A stretch of DNA of 6,690 nt from Flavisolibacter sp. (GTDB lineage Bacteria; Bacteroidota; Bacteroidia; Chitinophagales; Chitinophagaceae): NCBI GenBank assembly GCA_017745135.1, contig JAGIAB010000268.1, positions 1 through 6,690 of the forward strand, written 5' to 3'. The notes beneath the pieces were generated by a model. It was given only the letters and a program-made list of their open reading frames with translations. It made no database searches and was not told where the DNA came from. How positions within the stretch are numbered: position 1 is the stretch's first letter; each line of letters starts with the position of its first letter. Below are positions 4,556 to 6,690 of the stretch, piece after piece. The translations under genes and the position numbers were made by a program.

Positions 4556-6690
4556 TTAATTTGCTTTCTCCAGGAAATTACGTAACACATACTGCAAAAT
4601 TCCTCCATGCCTGTAGTATTCAATTTCTATTTTAGAATCCATTCGAACGATGGCCCGGAAATTAATTTCTGATCCATCCTCTTTTTTCGCAAGAACATTT
4701 ACAGGCTTCAAAGGTTTGAGATCTTCTGCAATACCGGTTATAGTAAATAATTCATTACCTGTGAGGCCCAGGCTTTCTGCTGTATCTCCTTTTTCATATT
4801 GCAGCGGTAAAACACCCATGCCTATTAAATTGCTCCGGTGAATGCGTTCATAACTTTCTGCAATGATTGCTCTGATACCCAACAAAAAAGCACCTTTCGC
4901 AGCCCAGTCTCTTGACGAACCGCTGCCATATTCCTTTCCGGCCAATACAATTAAAGGCATTTGTGCCTGTTTGTATTTTACGGATGCATCATAAACCGTC
5001 ATTTCTTCGCCGGTAGGTAAATAGTTTGTATAGCCACCTTCTTTTTGCGCCAGTTTATTTTTTATTCGCACATTGGCAAAGGTTCCGCGTACCATTACTT
5101 CATCATTTCCTCTTCGTGATCCGTAGGAATTGAAATTTGTTTTTTCAACACCACGACTAATTAAGTATTCACCCGCTGAAGAGGCTTCACTGAACTGTCC
5201 TGCGGGAGAAATATGATCTGTCGTGATACTGTCTCCCAATACCAATAAAGCCCTTGCATTATATATATCGTTTAAGGGTGGAGCATCATCAGAAATATTA
5301 TAAAAGAACGGCGCCTCCTTAATGTAAGTAGATGTTTTATCCCATGCATACAGCCTATCATCGGGAACGATCAGTTTTTGCCAAATGTCATTGCCTTCGA
5401 ATATTTCCCCATAGTTTTTGCCAAAATATTCCGGCGAAAGCACTTCGTTCATCACCGCATGAATTTCATCATCCGTTGGCCAGATGTCTTTTAGATAAAC
5501 AGGTTGTTGATTGGGGTCGTAGCTAACCGGTTCATTGATCAAATCAATGTCAACCCTGCCGGCAATGGCATAAGCCACAACAAGCATCGGCGACATAAGG
5601 AAATTCATTTTTACCTGCGGATGAATTCTTGCTTCAAAATTGCGGTTGCCGGAAAGCACAGAAGCTACTACGAGGTTATGTTCGTCAATTGCTTTGGATA
5701 TATACGGAGGCAAAGGGCCTGAGTTGCCAATGCAGGAAGTACAACCGAATCCTACAAGGTGAAATTGCAAAGCTTCAAGATCGTCGAGCAGGTCTGCTTT
5801 TTCTAGATAATCGGTAACAACTTTAGAGCCGGGAGCAAGTGAGGGTTTTACCCAGGGCTTAATATCTAACCCACGCTGCCGGGCTTTTCTTGCCACCAAA
5901 CCAGCACCGATCATCACAAAAGGGTTAGATGTATTGGTACAGGAGGTTATTGCTGCAATAACAACGGCTCCATCAGCCACTATAAATTTTTCCTGCCCAA
6001 CATTTACCCAAACTGTTTTCATACCATCAATCAGCTTTTCTTCAATCACGGTTTCCGGCGGCATTGGTAAAGGTTCTTGTACAGGCTGTCCTCCGCCTTC
6101 TGCATACCATCGGGTTAACTGTTCCTGTTCAATATATTTCCGTCCAAAGGATTGATGTAATAACTCTATGAATTTTGGTTTAAAATTTTTTAGAAAAATT
6201 TTATCCTGCGGCCGTTTTGGTCCGGCTACCGATGGTTCAACCGTAGAAATGTCCAACTCTATAATATCTGTATAATTAATGTCTTCATCACCGGTTCGCC
6301 ACAACAGATTTGCCTTGCAATAGTCCTCCACCAATTTTATCTGCTCCTGGGAGCGATTGCTTTTACGCATATACTCCAACGTTTTTTCATCAATTGGGAA
6401 ATAGGTAATGGTGCAGCCGAACTCGGGAGACATATTACCAATGGTAGCACGATCAGGAACAGAAAGATGATCGAGGCCGGGACCAAACACTTCAACAAAT
6501 TTTCCAACGACACCGTACTTTCTTAAAACTTCTGCAATGGTTAATACCAGATCTGTTGCTGTAGATCCGGGTGAAAGCTTTCCTGTTAGTTTTAATCCTA
6601 TAACTTCCGGCATAATAAAATAAACAGGCTGTCCAAGAATAGCAGCTTCTGCTTCAATTCCGCCAACACCCCACGCCACCACACCAATAC
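4556..6690 (-). CDS. acnA: Aconitate hydratase, AcnA type (N-terminus beyond the right edge)
   Basis: About 710 residues are visible, running in from the right edge. Members of the AcnA/IRP1 type have about 900, so roughly 190-200 N-terminal residues are missing. The apparent GTG start at 6680-6682 is internal: the frame stays open to the edge and reads GIGVVAWGVGGIEAEAA, a core aconitase motif. Counting from that GTG, the three 4Fe-4S ligands are Cys248 (SCTNTS), Cys314 and Cys317 (GCTSCIGNSG). Substrate-binding arginines lie in NRNFEARIHP (346-355), the swivel domain begins near LGDSITTDHISPAG (482-495), GSRRGNDEVM is at 521-530, and the active-site YGSGSSRDW is at 585-593 with Ser589/Arg591. 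All catalytic elements of the visible part are intact. It is a cytosolic TCA-cycle enzyme converting citrate to isocitrate via cis-aconitate. It is first in the co-directional run and no terminator is visible after its stop. Its promoter and any N-terminal features are outside the window. Confidence 0.96.
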   Translation of the reverse strand, partial: IGVVAWGVGGIEAEAAILGQPVYFIMPEVIGLKLTGKLSPGSTATDLVLTIAEVLRKYGVVGKFVEVFGPGLDHLSVPDRATIGNMSPEFGCTITYFPIDEKTLEYMRKSNRSQEQIKLVEDYCKANLLWRTGDEDINYTDIIELDISTVEPSVAGPKRPQDKIFLKNFKPKFIELLHQSFGRKYIEQEQLTRWYAEGGGQPVQEPLPMPPETVIEEKLIDGMKTVWVNVGQEKFIVADGAVVIAAITSCTNTSNPFVMIGAGLVARKARQRGLDIKPWVKPSLAPGSKVVTDYLEKADLLDDLEALQFHLVGFGCTSCIGNSGPLPPYISKAIDEHNLVVASVLSGNRNFEARIHPQVKMNFLMSPMLVVAYAIAGRVDIDLINEPVSYDPNQQPVYLKDIWPTDDEIHAVMNEVLSPEYFGKNYGEIFEGNDIWQKLIVPDDRLYAWDKTSTYIKEAPFFYNISDDAPPLNDIYNARALLVLGDSITTDHISPAGQFSEASSAGEYLISRGVEKTNFNSYGSRRGNDEVMVRGTFANVRIKNKLAQKEGGYTNYLPTGEEMTVYDASVKYKQAQMPLIVLAGKEYGSGSSRDWAAKGAFLLGIRAIIAESYERIHRSNLIGMGVLPLQYEKGDTAESLGLTGNELFTITGIAEDLKPLKPVNVLAKKEDGSEINFRAIVRMDSKIEIEYYRHGGILQYVLRNFLEKAN

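Noticed and set aside
6680..6682. GTG as the true start of the aconitase gene
   Set aside because: The frame is open to the edge and the residues before it (GIG) continue a conserved internal aconitase motif. The protein would also be about 200 residues short.

Overview
The window looks like ordinary chromosome from a member of the Bacteroidota, most plausibly of the Chitinophagales type. The evidence is AT-rich DNA, A-rich start regions without clear Shine-Dalgarno sequences, promoter-like boxes matching the Bacteroidota TTTG / TAnnTTTG consensus rather than the usual -35/-10, and a gene set (HVA1-type Tudor protein, long cytosolic GH63 protein) familiar from that group. The placement is an inference from these traits, not from a database search.

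Left end (1-380): the first 46 codons of an aldo/keto reductase run leftwards off the edge. A tRNA-Ser(UGA) is transcribed divergently from it. The tRNA has a near-perfect Bacteroidota promoter immediately upstream and a hairpin-plus-T-run terminator immediately downstream. A spacer of about 150 bases (380-527), in which I see no gene, separates it from the converging block of minus-strand genes.

Rest of the window (528-6690): five genes, all on the minus strand. In transcription order they are an AcnA-type aconitase (N-terminus outside the window), a zinc-dependent nucleoside/nucleobase deaminase, a 70-residue HVA1/DUF2945 Tudor-like protein, a RibD-C/DHFR-like reductase, and an 877-residue GH63-type glucosidase. 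The gaps are 98, 53, 13 and 72 bases, and I see no convincing terminator in any of them, so read-through from the aconitase gene is possible. Functionally the set is mixed: TCA cycle, nucleotide or pterin-like chemistry, a small protein of unknown role, and oligosaccharide hydrolysis. I see no pathway joining all five.

There is no sign of mobile elements, CRISPR, defence systems or pseudogenes. I did not find a clearly undescribed system. The points most worth a second look are the apparently leaderless tRNA promoter, the deaminase + reductase pair that resembles a split RibD without being one, and two adjacent genes with non-ATG starts.
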